Translations under genes and position numbers: made by a program
Source of the DNA: Eubacteriales bacterium
Lineage (GTDB): Bacteria > Bacillota > Clostridia > Peptostreptococcales > Anaerovoracaceae
Length of the DNA: 26,629 nucleotides
Reading direction: 5' to 3'
Assembly: GCA_029098205.1 (NCBI GenBank)
Contig: JAQXNW010000180.1
Span: forward strand, 1 to 26,629
Shown: in pieces, positions 8,558 to 17,714 of the stretch
How positions within the stretch are numbered: the stretch's first letter is position 1
How the letters are laid out: the number at the start of each line of letters is the position of its first letter
The notes under the pieces: model-generated
What the model was told of the DNA's origin: nothing
Database searches by the model: none
Seen by the model: only the letters and a program-made list of their open reading frames with translations

Positions 8558-9382
8558 ATGTTAATCGCATTTGACATTGGAAACACCAACACTGTACTTG
8601 GTGTATACCGGGACGGCAAGATGGTGACCAGTTGGAGAATGGAAACCGACGCGAGAAAGAGCGCGGATGAGTATGGCATGCTCGTCAGCATGTTTTTCTC
8701 CCATTCGGGACTGTCTATGAATGAGGTGGATGACGTGATCATCGCGACGGTAGTTCCGTCCGTGATGTATACCATCCGTCATATGACGAAAAAATATTTC
8801 AAGAAAGACGCGATTGTGGTCGAATCCGGGATCAAGACCGGGCTGATTGTAAAATACGACAACCCGAAGGCCGTCGGGTCCGACCGGATTGTAAACGCGG
8901 TTGCAGCGCATGAAAAATACCCGGGAAATCTGATCATTATCGATCTTGGAACGGCGACAACCTTCTGCGCGGTGACTGCGAAGGGTGAGTATCTGGGCGG
9001 AACGATTGCTCCGGGACTGAAGATTTCTTCAACCGCGCTGTTCGAAATGACCGCGCAGCTCCCGAAGGTAGAGCTGGAAGCGCCGGGACACGCCATCTGC
9101 CGCAGTACGATTTCCGGAATGCAGTCGGGACTGATCTACGGGCATATGGGAATGGTCGAGTTTATCGTCGGCATGATGAAGAAAGAGCTGGCGGAGCAGA
9201 CCGGATCCGATGAGCCGATTACTGTCATTGCGACAGGCGGCCTTTCGACGATGATTCAGTCCGGTGTGAAGTGCATCGATGTCGTGGACCGGGAACTGAC
9301 GCTGGACGGACTTGCAATTATCTACGAAAAAAACAAGCATCATCACCGAAAAAATCACAAGATGTGCGGAGAAGAGCGTTGA
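8558..9382 (+). CDS. coaX: Type III pantothenate kinase
   Basis: Phosphorylates pantothenate with ATP in the first step of coenzyme A synthesis. The 274-residue protein carries DIGNTN at residues 6-11, followed by GSDRIVNAVAAH, IDLGTATTF, GGTIAPGLKIS and VIATGGL, all in the order seen in CoaX of the ASKHA fold. The start is ATG 8558, with GAGAGGAAA at 8546-8554; an in-frame upstream start at 8519 would overlap the PucR gene. It is slightly longer than usual because of a basic C-terminal tail (KNKHHHRKNHK). The stop overlaps the proposed TTG start of dusB by two bases, suggesting translational coupling. Confidence 0.95.
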   Translation: MLIAFDIGNTNTVLGVYRDGKMVTSWRMETDARKSADEYGMLVSMFFSHSGLSMNEVDDVIIATVVPSVMYTIRHMTKKYFKKDAIVVESGIKTGLIVKYDNPKAVGSDRIVNAVAAHEKYPGNLIIIDLGTATTFCAVTAKGEYLGGTIAPGLKISSTALFEMTAQLPKVELEAPGHAICRSTISGMQSGLIYGHMGMVEFIVGMMKKELAEQTGSDEPITVIATGGLSTMIQSGVKCIDVVDRELTLDGLAIIYEKNKHHHRKNHKMCGEER

Positions 9383-10386
9383 GCGGAGAAAGGCAAAGAC
9401 CTGCCGGATTTCCCAGGAAGGATGAACACACCCTTCGGCCGATCGGGAACGTAACACCGGCGAATCCTTTTTTTCTTGCCCCGATGGCGGGCGTGTCGGA
9501 CGCTCCGATGCGCAGAATCTGCCATGAAATGGGCGCTTCTGTCACATATTCGGAAATGATCAGCGCGAAGGCTTTGTTTTATGGAGACCGGAAGACAGAG
9601 CGCCTTCTGGAATCGTTTGAGGACGAAGGCCCGTTTGCATTTCAGATTTTCGGCCACGAGCCGGATGTGATGGCTTACGCGGCTGAAAAACTGAATTCGT
9701 ATCCGAACGTGATTCTGGATATTAACATGGGGTGTCCGGTTCCGAAGATCGTTAAAAACGGAGAAGGATCCGCGCTGATGAAGAACCCGGAGCTGTGCGG
9801 GGATATCGTAAGGGCCGTTGTAAAGGTTTCAAAGAAGCCGGTAACGGCGAAGATCCGCGCGGGGTTTACAGATCGTGACCGGAATGCGGTGGATGTCGCG
9901 CTTTCGCTGGAGGAGGCGGGCGCTTCAGCGGTTGCTGTGCATGGAAGAACCAGGGAGCAGTATTACAGCGGTTCCGCGGATTATTCCATCATCCGGCGTG
10001 TGAAGGACGCGCTTAGGATTCCGGTGATCGGGAATGGAGATGTCACGGACGCGGCGAAGGCGGCAGTGATTTTTCAGGAAACGGGATGCGATTACATAAT
10101 GATCGCCCGCGGTGCAGAGGGAAATCCCTGGATTTTCAGAGAACTCAGCGCGGCCTGGGAAGGGAAGGACATTCCGGATCCGCCGACTCTGGATGAACGA
10201 AAGCAGATGCTTCGGCGCCAGATGGAGGATTTGATCCAGTTAAAGGGTGAGTATACAGCGGTCCGCGAAATCCGGAAAGTGACCGGCTGGTATTTCCGCG
10301 GCGTCCCCGGCGCGGCGAAGCTCCGCGGCATGATCAATTCCATCACAGATGCCGATACATGGTTCCGCACGGTGGATCTTCTGTAG
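9379..10386 (+). CDS. dusB: tRNA-dihydrouridine synthase, DusB type
   Basis: An FMN- and NADPH-dependent enzyme that reduces uridines in tRNA to dihydrouridine (335 residues). Visible motifs are LAPMAGVSDAPMRR, FQIFGHEPDVM, DINMGCPVPKIVKNGEGSAL with the catalytic Cys at about residue 119, VHGRTREQYYSG, VIGNGDV and IARGAEGNPWIF. No ATG lies near the beginning of the homologous region. I chose TTG 9379 because GGAGAAG (9368-9374) precedes it and TTGA overlaps the coaX stop. GTG 9364 is the alternative. It is the last gene of the ftsH-pucR-coaX-dusB group; a 216-base gap follows. Confidence 0.92.
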   Translation: MSGERQRPAGFPRKDEHTLRPIGNVTPANPFFLAPMAGVSDAPMRRICHEMGASVTYSEMISAKALFYGDRKTERLLESFEDEGPFAFQIFGHEPDVMAYAAEKLNSYPNVILDINMGCPVPKIVKNGEGSALMKNPELCGDIVRAVVKVSKKPVTAKIRAGFTDRDRNAVDVALSLEEAGASAVAVHGRTREQYYSGSADYSIIRRVKDALRIPVIGNGDVTDAAKAAVIFQETGCDYIMIARGAEGNPWIFRELSAAWEGKDIPDPPTLDERKQMLRRQMEDLIQLKGEYTAVREIRKVTGWYFRGVPGAAKLRGMINSITDADTWFRTVDLL

Positions 10387-10437
10387 GCGCCTGTAATCAG
10401 CTGCCGTTTCCAGCAGATTTCTGCAGATGTAAGCGCT

Positions 10438-10481
10438 CTGGCATGCGGGATGGTTTTCCGTTTATGAGAGCGGCATGCCGG
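10438..10481. other. Dyad in the gap between dusB and the NifU-like gene
   Basis: The gap 10387-10602 has no gene that I can support. It contains a nine-pair dyad with one G-T pair, CTGGCATGC (10438-10446) and GCATGCCGG (10473-10481). The right arm also overlaps a 10-bp palindrome CGGCATGCCG (10471-10480). There is no T tract behind it, so it is a poor intrinsic terminator. Its role is unknown; it could be an RNA structure or an operator. Confidence 0.3.
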
Positions 10482-10602
10482 GTATACATTAGATAAACTA
10501 AAATCAAGGAATCGGGAAAGCGTATGCTTTCAGGCAGGTTCTTGCTGTTTGTTTTTCAGAGCGGGAAAACCGTTTGGAAAAAATTGAGAGAAGGAGTTTC
10601 TC

Positions 10603-10842
10603 ATGGAGAAAGAAGAAATGAAAAAACAGGTAACCGCTGCGCTGGAAGATGTGCGGAACGTGCTTAAGCGCGACGGCGGAGATCTGGAACTGGTGGATAT
10701 CACCGACGACAATATTGTGAAGGTCCGTCTGCAGGGACATTGCATCGGCTGCCCGGGCGCGCAGATGACGCTCCGGATGATTGTGGAGCAGATTCTTGGA
10801 GAAGCGGTACCGGAAATTCAGGGCGTGGACGCGGTAGACTAA
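10603..10842 (+). CDS. NifU C-terminal-domain Fe-S scaffold/carrier protein
   Basis: A 79-residue protein that matches the NifU C-terminal domain (Nfu type) along its full length. The signature is GHCIGCPGAQMTL, with the CxxC cysteines at residues 47 and 50 that hold a [4Fe-4S] cluster between two subunits. Such proteins carry or deliver clusters to target enzymes. The segment RDGGDLELVDITDD is also typical. An AGAGAAGGAG site precedes the ATG. It is followed 38 bases later by the dipeptidase gene. The ferredoxin at 18923 is one possible client, but that is only inference. Confidence 0.9.
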   Translation: MEKEEMKKQVTAALEDVRNVLKRDGGDLELVDITDDNIVKVRLQGHCIGCPGAQMTLRMIVEQILGEAVPEIQGVDAVD

Positions 10843-10880
10843 AGGATATCAGCAGACTAAAGTATATACGAGGTGAACGG

Positions 10881-12323
10881 ATGGATTTAGAGCAGGCTTT
10901 TATGAAGAACCGCGCTCTTTCGCTGAAGACCCTTTCAGAAGTGATTTCTATCCCCAGCGTACAGGAAAATCCTGCAGAATCCCCGGAAGGAGAAAAATTC
11001 CCTTTCGGACAGGATGTGCAGGATGTTTTCATGTATATGCTTTCGAAGGGACAGGAATTCGGGTTTGAAACGGAGAACGCGGATAATTACGGCGGACATA
11101 TTGAATTCGGACACGGGAAAGAGATTGTCGGCATTCTCGGTCATTTGGATGTAGTGCCCGTACAGGCCGAGGACTGGGACTTCGATCCTTTTTCTGGTGA
11201 ACAGAAAGACGGATATATTCTGGGGCGGGGAACGACCGATGACAAAGGCCCTCTTCTCGCCGCCTTTTTCGCGATGAAAATTTTGAAGGACGTGGGATAT
11301 GTTCCGGACCGGAGAATCCGTCTGATCTTAGGACTGGATGAAGAGACGAACTGGAACGGAATGGATTATTACCTTAAGAAGATTGGCGCGCCGGATTTCG
11401 GATTTACGCCGGACGCGGACTTTCCGGTGATCCGCGCCGAAAAGGGAATTCTTCATTTTGATATTGTGAAGAAGCTCTCGGATCGGAACGAACCAGGTCT
11501 TGACGTTCGGAGGATGTCTGCGGGAACGGCCAGAAACGCGGTTCCGGGAAGTAGCGAGTGCGTTCTTCTTTCTGAAAATCCGGAGGTTTATGAAGAGGTT
11601 CGGAAAACTGCGGAGGAAGTATCCGAAAAGCGCAGTGCGAAGGTTGTGCTCAGGAGAACCGGAAAATCTCTGAAATTGATGATTTCCGGCAGAACGTCGC
11701 ATGCGGCAATGCCGGAAAAGGGAACGAACTCGATTTCCGTTCTGTTTGAAATACTTGGAAAGCTCCCGCTGGCAAACGCTTCTTTAGCGGATTTCATCCG
11801 GTTCTATAACGAGTCGATCGGCTATGAGACAGATGGAAAAAGCATCGGATGCGCTTTGTCCGATTCGATTTCCGGAGATCTTACGTTCTGCGCCGGGATG
11901 CTCGGATATGACCGGAAATCTGTGACGGTTTCCATTGATATCCGGTATCCGGTGACGAAATCGGATGATGAAGTTTTCAGTGGCATGCGGCCGGTTCTCG
12001 ATCAGAACGGGCTTGGCACCGTCATGGTATCCCATCAGGCGCCGATTTATCAGCCGGACGACAGCCCGCTTGTGGACGCGCTGATGAAGATTTATCAGGA
12101 AGAAACCGGCGACGCGGGAAGCGAGCCTTTGGTCATCGGCGGCGGCACGTACGCGAGAGCCTGCACGAACATTGTCGCTTTCGGCGGCTTGTTCCCGGGA
12201 GACCCGGATATTATGCACCAGGCGAATGAAAAAATTGAGGTGCGGAGATACCTCGAAATGATCAAAATTTATGTGAAGGCAATCCGCCTGCTTGGCAGCG
12301 CGGAATTTAAGATGGAGGCATGA
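10881..12323 (+). CDS. pepV: M20-family dipeptidase, PepV/Sapep type
   Basis: A cytoplasmic di-zinc exopeptidase that cleaves dipeptides with broad specificity. The 480-residue protein shows the metal motifs in order: GHLDVVP with His88 and Asp90, GRGTTDDKGP with Asp120, and LDEETNW with the catalytic Glu and metal Glu at 154-155. PDADFPVI and the late GGGTYARA segment match PepV-like proteins closely. A lid or dimerisation domain fits about residues 185-380. I chose ATG 10881, preceded by ACGAGGTGAACGG; an in-frame extension to 10740 would overlap the NifU-like gene. The stop overlaps the next gene's ATGATG start, so the two are probably cotranslated. Confidence 0.92.
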   Translation: MDLEQAFMKNRALSLKTLSEVISIPSVQENPAESPEGEKFPFGQDVQDVFMYMLSKGQEFGFETENADNYGGHIEFGHGKEIVGILGHLDVVPVQAEDWDFDPFSGEQKDGYILGRGTTDDKGPLLAAFFAMKILKDVGYVPDRRIRLILGLDEETNWNGMDYYLKKIGAPDFGFTPDADFPVIRAEKGILHFDIVKKLSDRNEPGLDVRRMSAGTARNAVPGSSECVLLSENPEVYEEVRKTAEEVSEKRSAKVVLRRTGKSLKLMISGRTSHAAMPEKGTNSISVLFEILGKLPLANASLADFIRFYNESIGYETDGKSIGCALSDSISGDLTFCAGMLGYDRKSVTVSIDIRYPVTKSDDEVFSGMRPVLDQNGLGTVMVSHQAPIYQPDDSPLVDALMKIYQEETGDAGSEPLVIGGGTYARACTNIVAFGGLFPGDPDIMHQANEKIEVRRYLEMIKIYVKAIRLLGSAEFKMEA

Positions 12324-12898
12324 TGAACCAGAATTCCAGAGTAACCACGGTGCGCTTCGCGACGGTTTCCATAATGTGCGCGATTTCCTGTATTCTTGTT
12401 TTGATTATTACTATTCCGTTTCCGCTGTTTCCGGCGTTTCGGTATGATCTCGCGGATGTTCCGATTATGATTACGACATTCGCGTTCGGACCGGTGTACG
12501 GAGTCGCGGTCACTGTCATCGTCAGCCTGATCCAGGCTTTTATTCTTGGACAGGACGGACTGATGGGATTCTGCATGCACGTCTTTGCCACAGGCGCGTT
12601 CGTAATTTCAAGCGGTCTGGTTTACCGCCACAGAAAAACGAAGAAAAACGCGGTTATCGCGCTTGTCATCGGCACGATTGTCATGACGCTGATGATGTGC
12701 GTCCTGAACCTTGTTCTGGATCCTATCTTTTATGGAATGCCGCGGAAAGCGGTGCAGGCGCTGATTCCGGCGATTCTTCTTTTTAATTTTTCAAAAGCGG
12801 GCATTAATTCGCTGATTACATTCCTGATTTACAAGCGGGTATCCAACCTGATTCACCGCGCAGAGCTGAAACCGACGAATTCCGGAAAACGAAAATAG
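12320..12898 (+). CDS. ribU: ECF transporter S component, RibU-like
   Basis: A 192-residue integral membrane protein with about five or six hydrophobic segments. The stretch LADVPIMITTFAFGPVYG near residues 43-60 is the hallmark of the RibU-type substrate-binding subunit, which takes up riboflavin (or a related vitamin) with the shared energising module EcfAA'T. No EcfA or EcfT gene is in the window. The ATG at 12320 overlaps the dipeptidase stop (ATGA); ATG 12323 is a second possible start, and GATGGAGGC serves both. Substrate is inferred from family resemblance and could be another vitamin. I see no FMN riboswitch upstream. Confidence 0.75.
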   Translation: MMNQNSRVTTVRFATVSIMCAISCILVLIITIPFPLFPAFRYDLADVPIMITTFAFGPVYGVAVTVIVSLIQAFILGQDGLMGFCMHVFATGAFVISSGLVYRHRKTKKNAVIALVIGTIVMTLMMCVLNLVLDPIFYGMPRKAVQALIPAILLFNFSKAGINSLITFLIYKRVSNLIHRAELKPTNSGKRK

Positions 12899-12907
12899 GA
12901 GGCGCGT

Positions 12908-13327
12908 ATGTTTACGGCTGTCATCCGTGGGGAAGAAGAAACGAAAAAGTTCGGTAAAAAGTTGGCGGATCATCTGAAGCCGAACGATATTCTCGCGCTT
13001 ACCGGCGATCTGGGTACGGGCAAGACGACCCTGACAAAGGCGATTGCAGCAGGTCTCGGCGTGAAGGAGAATATTACAAGTCCGACATTCACGATTGTGA
13101 AAGAGTATCGTTCGGGCCGGCTTCCTCTGTTTCATTTTGATGTCTACCGCCTCGAATCCGGTGAAGAGCTTCTTGCCATCGGTGGCGACGAATATTTCTC
13201 CCGCGGGGGCATCTGCGTGATCGAATGGGCGGACAAAGTCGCGGAGGTTCTTCCGGATGAAACGAAGCTGATCGCCCTGCATTATGGGAAAGAAGAAGGA
13301 GAGCGTATCTATCAATGTTTCTTTTAG
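12908..13327 (+). CDS. tsaE: tRNA t6A biosynthesis ATPase TsaE
   Basis: The ATPase of the complex that makes N6-threonylcarbamoyladenosine at A37 of ANN-decoding tRNAs. The 139-residue protein has Walker A GDLGTGKTT at residues 33-41, SPTFTIVKEY, FDVYRL and IEWADKV, which is the complete TsaE pattern. The start has GGAGG at 12898-12902. Its end overlaps the tsaB start by 13 bases. With tsaB and tsaD just downstream, the window encodes the three TsaB-TsaD-TsaE subunits; TsaC, which makes the threonylcarbamoyl-AMP substrate, is not present here. Confidence 0.95.
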   Translation: MFTAVIRGEEETKKFGKKLADHLKPNDILALTGDLGTGKTTLTKAIAAGLGVKENITSPTFTIVKEYRSGRLPLFHFDVYRLESGEELLAIGGDEYFSRGGICVIEWADKVAEVLPDETKLIALHYGKEEGERIYQCFF

Positions 13328-14088
13328 TCTTTGATACAACCGGTCCGGTCGGATCGGCAGCATTGATCGATGAAGAGGGCCGCGTGACAGTCCGTGAGAC
13401 CCGGGAGCCGATGGCGCATCTTAAGATGCTTATGCCTCTTACTGCGGAGCTCCTCCGGGATCGGGGAATCCGTCCGGATGACCTGACCGCGGTTTCCGCG
13501 GCAGCAGGCCCCGGCTCCTATACAGGCATCCGGATCGGCGTTTCTACAGCCCGAGCACTCTCGCAGGCACTTTCCATTCCATGTGTGAAGGTTCCGACGC
13601 TGGAGATGTTCCGGGCTTTTTCCGGAAACGGCAGAGCGGCCGCTGTGATTCTGAACGCGCGCCGCGGACAGGTATATGGCGCGGTTTTCGGAGCGGATGG
13701 AGAGACTGTTCTGACTCCGGGACCCTGGATGTTGGAGGATGCTGTGAACGCGGCCGACCCACTCGGGGGCTGTGTAACCTGGTACGGAGACGGGATCGAC
13801 GCGTATAAGGACAGTCCGAAGTACGGCGGGCTTCTGGAAGGACGCATTTTCGCGCCGGAAAGCGTCAGGTATCAGAACGCCGGGCTGGCGGCGCCGTATG
13901 CGCTTCGGGAATATCAGGAAGGAAAGACGCTGACGTATGATGAGCTGCTTCCGGAGTATATGCGGAAGACGGAAGCGGAGCAGAAATGGAAGGACGGCAC
14001 GCTTGCGGAAGCCCGGAAGCGAAAGCTTCAGAGAATTATGGGGATTTCAGGAGACGCGGCTTCCGATGCCGGGAAAGGGAAACGATAA
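13315..14088 (+). CDS. tsaB: tRNA t6A biosynthesis protein TsaB
   Basis: An ASKHA-fold partner that dimerises with TsaD and is required for t6A synthesis. The 257-residue protein starts with LLVFDTTGPVGSAAL and carries SAAAGPGSYTGIRIGVSTA at about residues 60-80, which is characteristic. NARRGQVYGAVF and the late LLPEYMRKTEAEQK segment also match. It overlaps tsaE by 13 bases and is followed directly by rimI with no gap. Tight packing suggests a single transcript and translational coupling. Confidence 0.95.
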   Translation: MFLLVFDTTGPVGSAALIDEEGRVTVRETREPMAHLKMLMPLTAELLRDRGIRPDDLTAVSAAAGPGSYTGIRIGVSTARALSQALSIPCVKVPTLEMFRAFSGNGRAAAVILNARRGQVYGAVFGADGETVLTPGPWMLEDAVNAADPLGGCVTWYGDGIDAYKDSPKYGGLLEGRIFAPESVRYQNAGLAAPYALREYQEGKTLTYDELLPEYMRKTEAEQKWKDGTLAEARKRKLQRIMGISGDAASDAGKGKR

Positions 14089-14571
14089 ATGGCAGTAGAA
14101 CTGGTCATTCGCCGGGCTGAATACCGGGACGCGCCGAAAATCGCGGCGCTGGAAGAGGACTGCTTCCCCGATCATCCATGGACAGCGGATATGATCCGCC
14201 ATGAAATTGAATATAACGAATTGGTGCAGGTGATCGTCGCGGAATCGGAAGGGAAGATTCTGGGGTATGAAAGCGCCCAGTTTCTCCTGGATGAATGCGA
14301 TCTCCGGAGAATCGCCGTCGCGCCGGAGCAGCGGAGGCAGAAGCTGGGCACGATCCTTCTGGACGCGCTGTTTCGAGTTGCCGAGGAGCAGGGCGCGCAG
14401 ATGATCACACTGGAAGTGGATGCGGAAAATCTGGCCGCCATCGGGCTTTATCAGAAGGAAGGCTTTCAGGTGAACGGCCGGCGTCCGGACTACTATGGCA
14501 AGGACAAGGACGCCCTTCTCATGATCCGGATCGGGGATCCGTCCGAAGTGCATCCGGAGGTGCAGTCTTAA
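14089..14571 (+). CDS. rimI: Ribosomal protein S18 alanine N-acetyltransferase
   Basis: A GNAT-fold acetyltransferase of the RimI type, which acetylates the N-terminal alanine of ribosomal protein S18. In the 160-residue protein the acetyl-CoA loop is in RRIAVAPEQRRQKLGTILL, followed by LEVDAENLAAIGLYQKEGF and RPDYYGKDKDALLM, all typical of RimI. It sits between tsaB and tsaD, the usual place in Bacillota. The ATG follows the tsaB stop with no gap; GGGAAAGGGAAAC upstream can serve as ribosome binding site. Its stop overlaps the tsaD start by one base. Confidence 0.93.
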   Translation: MAVELVIRRAEYRDAPKIAALEEDCFPDHPWTADMIRHEIEYNELVQVIVAESEGKILGYESAQFLLDECDLRRIAVAPEQRRQKLGTILLDALFRVAEEQGAQMITLEVDAENLAAIGLYQKEGFQVNGRRPDYYGKDKDALLMIRIGDPSEVHPEVQS

Positions 14572-15587
14572 TGAAAGGGAAATCATTCATCACATTAGGA
14601 ATAGAGACCAGCTGCGATGAAACTGCGATCGCAGCAGTTGCGGATGGAAGAAAAATCCTGTCGAATGTGATCTCCACGCAGATTCCGATTCATACGAAAT
14701 TCGGCGGTGTTGTACCGGAGATCGCGTCCAGAAGGCATCTGGAGAATATCAACGACGTGCTTTCAGAGGCACTCGGTCAGGCGGATCTGACGCTGGATGA
14801 TGTGGATCTGATCGGGGTTACCTACGGACCGGGTCTGATCGGCGCGGTGCTGATCGGCGTCGCGACGGCGAAAGCGCTGTCCTTCGCGAAAGGGATTCCG
14901 CTTGTAGGTGTTAATCATATGCACGGTCATGTCAGCGCGAATTATCTGGTATATCCGGATCTGGAGCCGCCTTTTCTCGCGCTTGTCGTGTCCGGAGGAC
15001 ATACGAATCTTATCGATGTGACGGATTATAATGAATGCACCGTTATCGGATCCACCCGGGACGATGCCTGCGGCGAGGCCTACGATAAGGTCGCCAGGGT
15101 GATCGGGCTTGGGTATCCGGGCGGACCGAAAATAGACCGGGCCGCGAAGGAGGGAAATCCCCGCGCGTATGAATTCAAACGGGTTATGCTCGAAAAGGGA
15201 AGCTATGATTTCAGCTTCAGCGGGATAAAAACGCAGGTTCTGAATGTCGTAAACCAGCAGAGGATGCGGGGAGAAGAAGTTCGGACAGAGGACGTGTGCG
15301 CGAGCTTTCAGGCGGCGGTTGTGGATGTCCTCGTGGAAAAAGCGATGGAAGCGGTTCATGAGTTTGGAGAAAAGCGGATCGTGATGGCCGGAGGCGTATC
15401 GGCGAATTTCGGCCTTCGGAAAGGCATGGAGGACGCGGCCGAAAAAGCCGGAATCCGGCTGTATAAACCGAAGCCGGTGCTTTGCACGGATAACGGCGCG
15501 ATGATCGCGTCGGCCGCGTATTATAAATACAGGAAGCATGGAGCGGACGATCTTACGCTGGATGCGTATGCGGATCTTCCGTACTGA
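14571..15587 (+). CDS. tsaD: tRNA N6-adenosine threonylcarbamoyltransferase TsaD
   Basis: Transfers the threonylcarbamoyl group from threonylcarbamoyl-AMP to A37 of tRNA. The 338-residue protein has GIETSCDETA near the N-terminus, the metal-binding HMHGH at residues 116-120 (His116 and His120) and Asp307 in LCTDNGAMIA. LVVSGGHT and the catalytic core YGPGLIGAVLIG are also present. I chose ATG 14571, which overlaps the rimI stop as TAATG, with GGAGG at 14556-14560. An in-frame extension to 14295 lies inside rimI and is rejected. Some bacteria carry HMEGH or HIEGH here; the second residue is not a ligand. Confidence 0.96.
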   Translation: MKGKSFITLGIETSCDETAIAAVADGRKILSNVISTQIPIHTKFGGVVPEIASRRHLENINDVLSEALGQADLTLDDVDLIGVTYGPGLIGAVLIGVATAKALSFAKGIPLVGVNHMHGHVSANYLVYPDLEPPFLALVVSGGHTNLIDVTDYNECTVIGSTRDDACGEAYDKVARVIGLGYPGGPKIDRAAKEGNPRAYEFKRVMLEKGSYDFSFSGIKTQVLNVVNQQRMRGEEVRTEDVCASFQAAVVDVLVEKAMEAVHEFGEKRIVMAGGVSANFGLRKGMEDAAEKAGIRLYKPKPVLCTDNGAMIASAAYYKYRKHGADDLTLDAYADLPY

Positions 15588-15614
15588 CCGGATGGCCGGA
15601 GAGAGGGAATTCCG

Positions 15615-15633
15615 AAGGCGGAGACGCCTTTGC
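15615..15633 (+). other. Short hairpin with GAGA loop between tsaD and ABC-F gene
   Basis: AAGGCG (15615-15620) and CGCCTT (15625-15630) close a GAGA tetraloop of the GNRA type. Only three T residues follow, so this is at best a weak terminator or a stabilising mRNA hairpin. The 86-base gap holds nothing else that I can support. Confidence 0.3.
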
Positions 15634-15673
15634 AGAATTGCTTTGTCCGAAATAGTGAAGGAAACGAATTTTT

Positions 15674-17692
15674 ATGATTGTATTATCAGCCACAGACATT
15701 TCAAAAGCCTACGGCACGGATGTGATTCTGGATCGGGTTTCCTTTATCGTAGAAAAAGGGAGCCGGGTCGGAATTGTCGGCGCGAACGGCGCCGGAAAAT
15801 CCACGCTGATGGAGATTCTGGCAGGCCGTTCAAAACCGGACAGCGGAAATTTTTTCATTTCGCAGAATACGACAGTCGGCTATCTGGCGCAGAATGATAC
15901 TTTTGAAGACGATCGGACGGTCATAGAAGAGGTAGAAGACATTTACCGGAAGTTCCGGGACATGGAAAAGGAAATCCGGGATCTGACCGAAAAAATCACG
16001 GAGCTTTCTCAGGATCCGGACAGCGGGGAAGAATATGCGCGGGTCATGAAACGGTATGGGGATCTTCAGGAACGCTATGAACGGGAGGGCGGATTCACGT
16101 ATAAAAGCGAGATGCGCGGAATCCTGAACAGCATGGCGTTCGGCGAGGAATACTATGACAAGCCGATCCGAGATCTTTCCGGCGGCGAACGGACAAGGCT
16201 CGCGCTCGCCTGCCTTCTGATGCGGAAACCGGATCTTCTGATGCTGGACGAACCGACCAACCATCTGGATATCGGCATGCTGAAATGGCTGGAGCAGTTC
16301 CTGGGGCAGTATTCAGGAACCATTCTGATGGTCAGCCACGACCGGTATTTTTTGGATCAGCTTTGTACGGATATTTATGAAGTTGAACACCATCATCTGA
16401 CCTGCTGGCGCGGGAATTACACGGATTTTCAGGAGAAGAAACGCGCCCGCCGGGAAGCGGATCTCCGTGCCTATAAAAAACAACAGGATGAAATCCGCCG
16501 TCAGGAGGATATCATCCGGAGATTTAAGGAACGGGGAACAGAGCATCTTGCGAAGCGGGCAGAGTCCAGAGAGAAGAGACTCGCGGGGATGGAAAGAATC
16601 GAACGCCCTGAAAGCGAGGTCGGCTCTGTCCGGATGCAGTTCAAGCAGGACTTTAAAAGCGGGAACGACGTTATTTTCGCCGAAGGTCTTCGAAAGGCAT
16701 TCCGCGAGGACGGCAGAACCCGTGAACTTTTTCATAATGTAAATATGGATATCAAGCGGGGCGACCGGATCTGCATCGTCGGCGCGAACGGCATCGGGAA
16801 AACGACGCTTCTCCGGATGATTCTGGGTGAGACGCAGCCGACGGAAGGATATCTGAAAATCGGACATAATGTCGAATTCGGTTATTATGATCAGCGGCAG
16901 GAAAGCCTGGATCCGGATAATACGGTTCTGGAAGAGGTGCATGACGCGTTCCGGCTGTATAAGGACAGTGAAATCCGCGGCATGCTCGGCCGGTTCCTGT
17001 TTCAGGGGGACAGTGTATTTACGAACGTCGGATCGCTTTCCGGCGGGGAAAAAGCCCGTCTGGCTCTTCTAAAGCTCATGATGTCCGGCGCGAACGTCCT
17101 TCTTCTGGACGAGCCGACGAATCATCTGGATATTGATTCAAAAGAGGTCTTTGAAGACGCTCTTCAGGAATATCCGGGAACGATTCTGGCGGTTTCGCAC
17201 GACCGGTATTTTCTTCGGAAAATCGCGACGAAGATTTTCGAGCTGACAAAGGACGGCATCGTCTCTTATGAAGGCGGCTACGATTATTACGAGGAAAAGA
17301 GGCAGGAAATCGCCTCCGGAAAGCGGTACATGAATCAGTTCGGGAAGAAATCCCAGGAAGGAGCTGACGGTCTTGAGAAGAATTCTCCGACGCCTTTCCA
17401 GAGCAGCGCGGAGGAAGATGTCTCCTCTGAAAATGCTGGGAAACTGAGTGCGCAGGAAGAACGGGCTCTGAAGAAGAAAAAGGAAGCGGAGGAGCGCCGG
17501 CGGGCCCGGGAATCGGAGAAGCTGGAAGAGCGCATTATGTCTTTGGAAGAGGAAACTGAAGAGATTCAGAAAGAAATGTGCCGTCCGGAGTTCATGTCGA
17601 ATTCGAAAAAGCTTGGAGAATTGAATCGGGAGCTCACCGAGAAACAGAAAGCGCTGGAGGAAGCGTACGCCGAATGGGATAAACTAAGTTAG
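15674..17692 (+). CDS. ABC-F family ATPase (YdiF-like), ribosome-associated
   Basis: A soluble protein of 672 residues with two ABC domains and no membrane segment, the ABC-F layout. The first Walker A is GANGAGKST at 36-44 and the second GANGIGKTT at about 370-378. Both signatures read LSGGE and both Walker B motifs read LLDEPTNHLD or LMLDEPTNHLD. The interdomain linker (about 250-325) is charged and helical. A coiled coil rich in Lys and Glu fills about 585-672. ABC-F proteins act on ribosomes, in translation factor roles or antibiotic protection. Its place after tsaD matches B. subtilis ydiF, which argues for a housekeeping role. ATG 15674 follows GAAGGAAA. Confidence 0.92.
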   Translation: MIVLSATDISKAYGTDVILDRVSFIVEKGSRVGIVGANGAGKSTLMEILAGRSKPDSGNFFISQNTTVGYLAQNDTFEDDRTVIEEVEDIYRKFRDMEKEIRDLTEKITELSQDPDSGEEYARVMKRYGDLQERYEREGGFTYKSEMRGILNSMAFGEEYYDKPIRDLSGGERTRLALACLLMRKPDLLMLDEPTNHLDIGMLKWLEQFLGQYSGTILMVSHDRYFLDQLCTDIYEVEHHHLTCWRGNYTDFQEKKRARREADLRAYKKQQDEIRRQEDIIRRFKERGTEHLAKRAESREKRLAGMERIERPESEVGSVRMQFKQDFKSGNDVIFAEGLRKAFREDGRTRELFHNVNMDIKRGDRICIVGANGIGKTTLLRMILGETQPTEGYLKIGHNVEFGYYDQRQESLDPDNTVLEEVHDAFRLYKDSEIRGMLGRFLFQGDSVFTNVGSLSGGEKARLALLKLMMSGANVLLLDEPTNHLDIDSKEVFEDALQEYPGTILAVSHDRYFLRKIATKIFELTKDGIVSYEGGYDYYEEKRQEIASGKRYMNQFGKKSQEGADGLEKNSPTPFQSSAEEDVSSENAGKLSAQEERALKKKKEAEERRRARESEKLEERIMSLEEETEEIQKEMCRPEFMSNSKKLGELNRELTEKQKALEEAYAEWDKLS

Positions 17693-17714
17693 GCGGCGGA
17701 GTGATACATCAGGC

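Noticed and set aside
10740..10880. N-terminal extension of the dipeptidase into the NifU-like gene
   Set aside because: The extra residues match nothing in the family, and ATG 10881 has a ribosome binding site.
14295..15587. Extended tsaD reading frame starting inside rimI
   Set aside because: The first 92 residues are rimI read in another frame; ATG 14571 has a ribosome binding site and gives the normal TsaD N-terminus.
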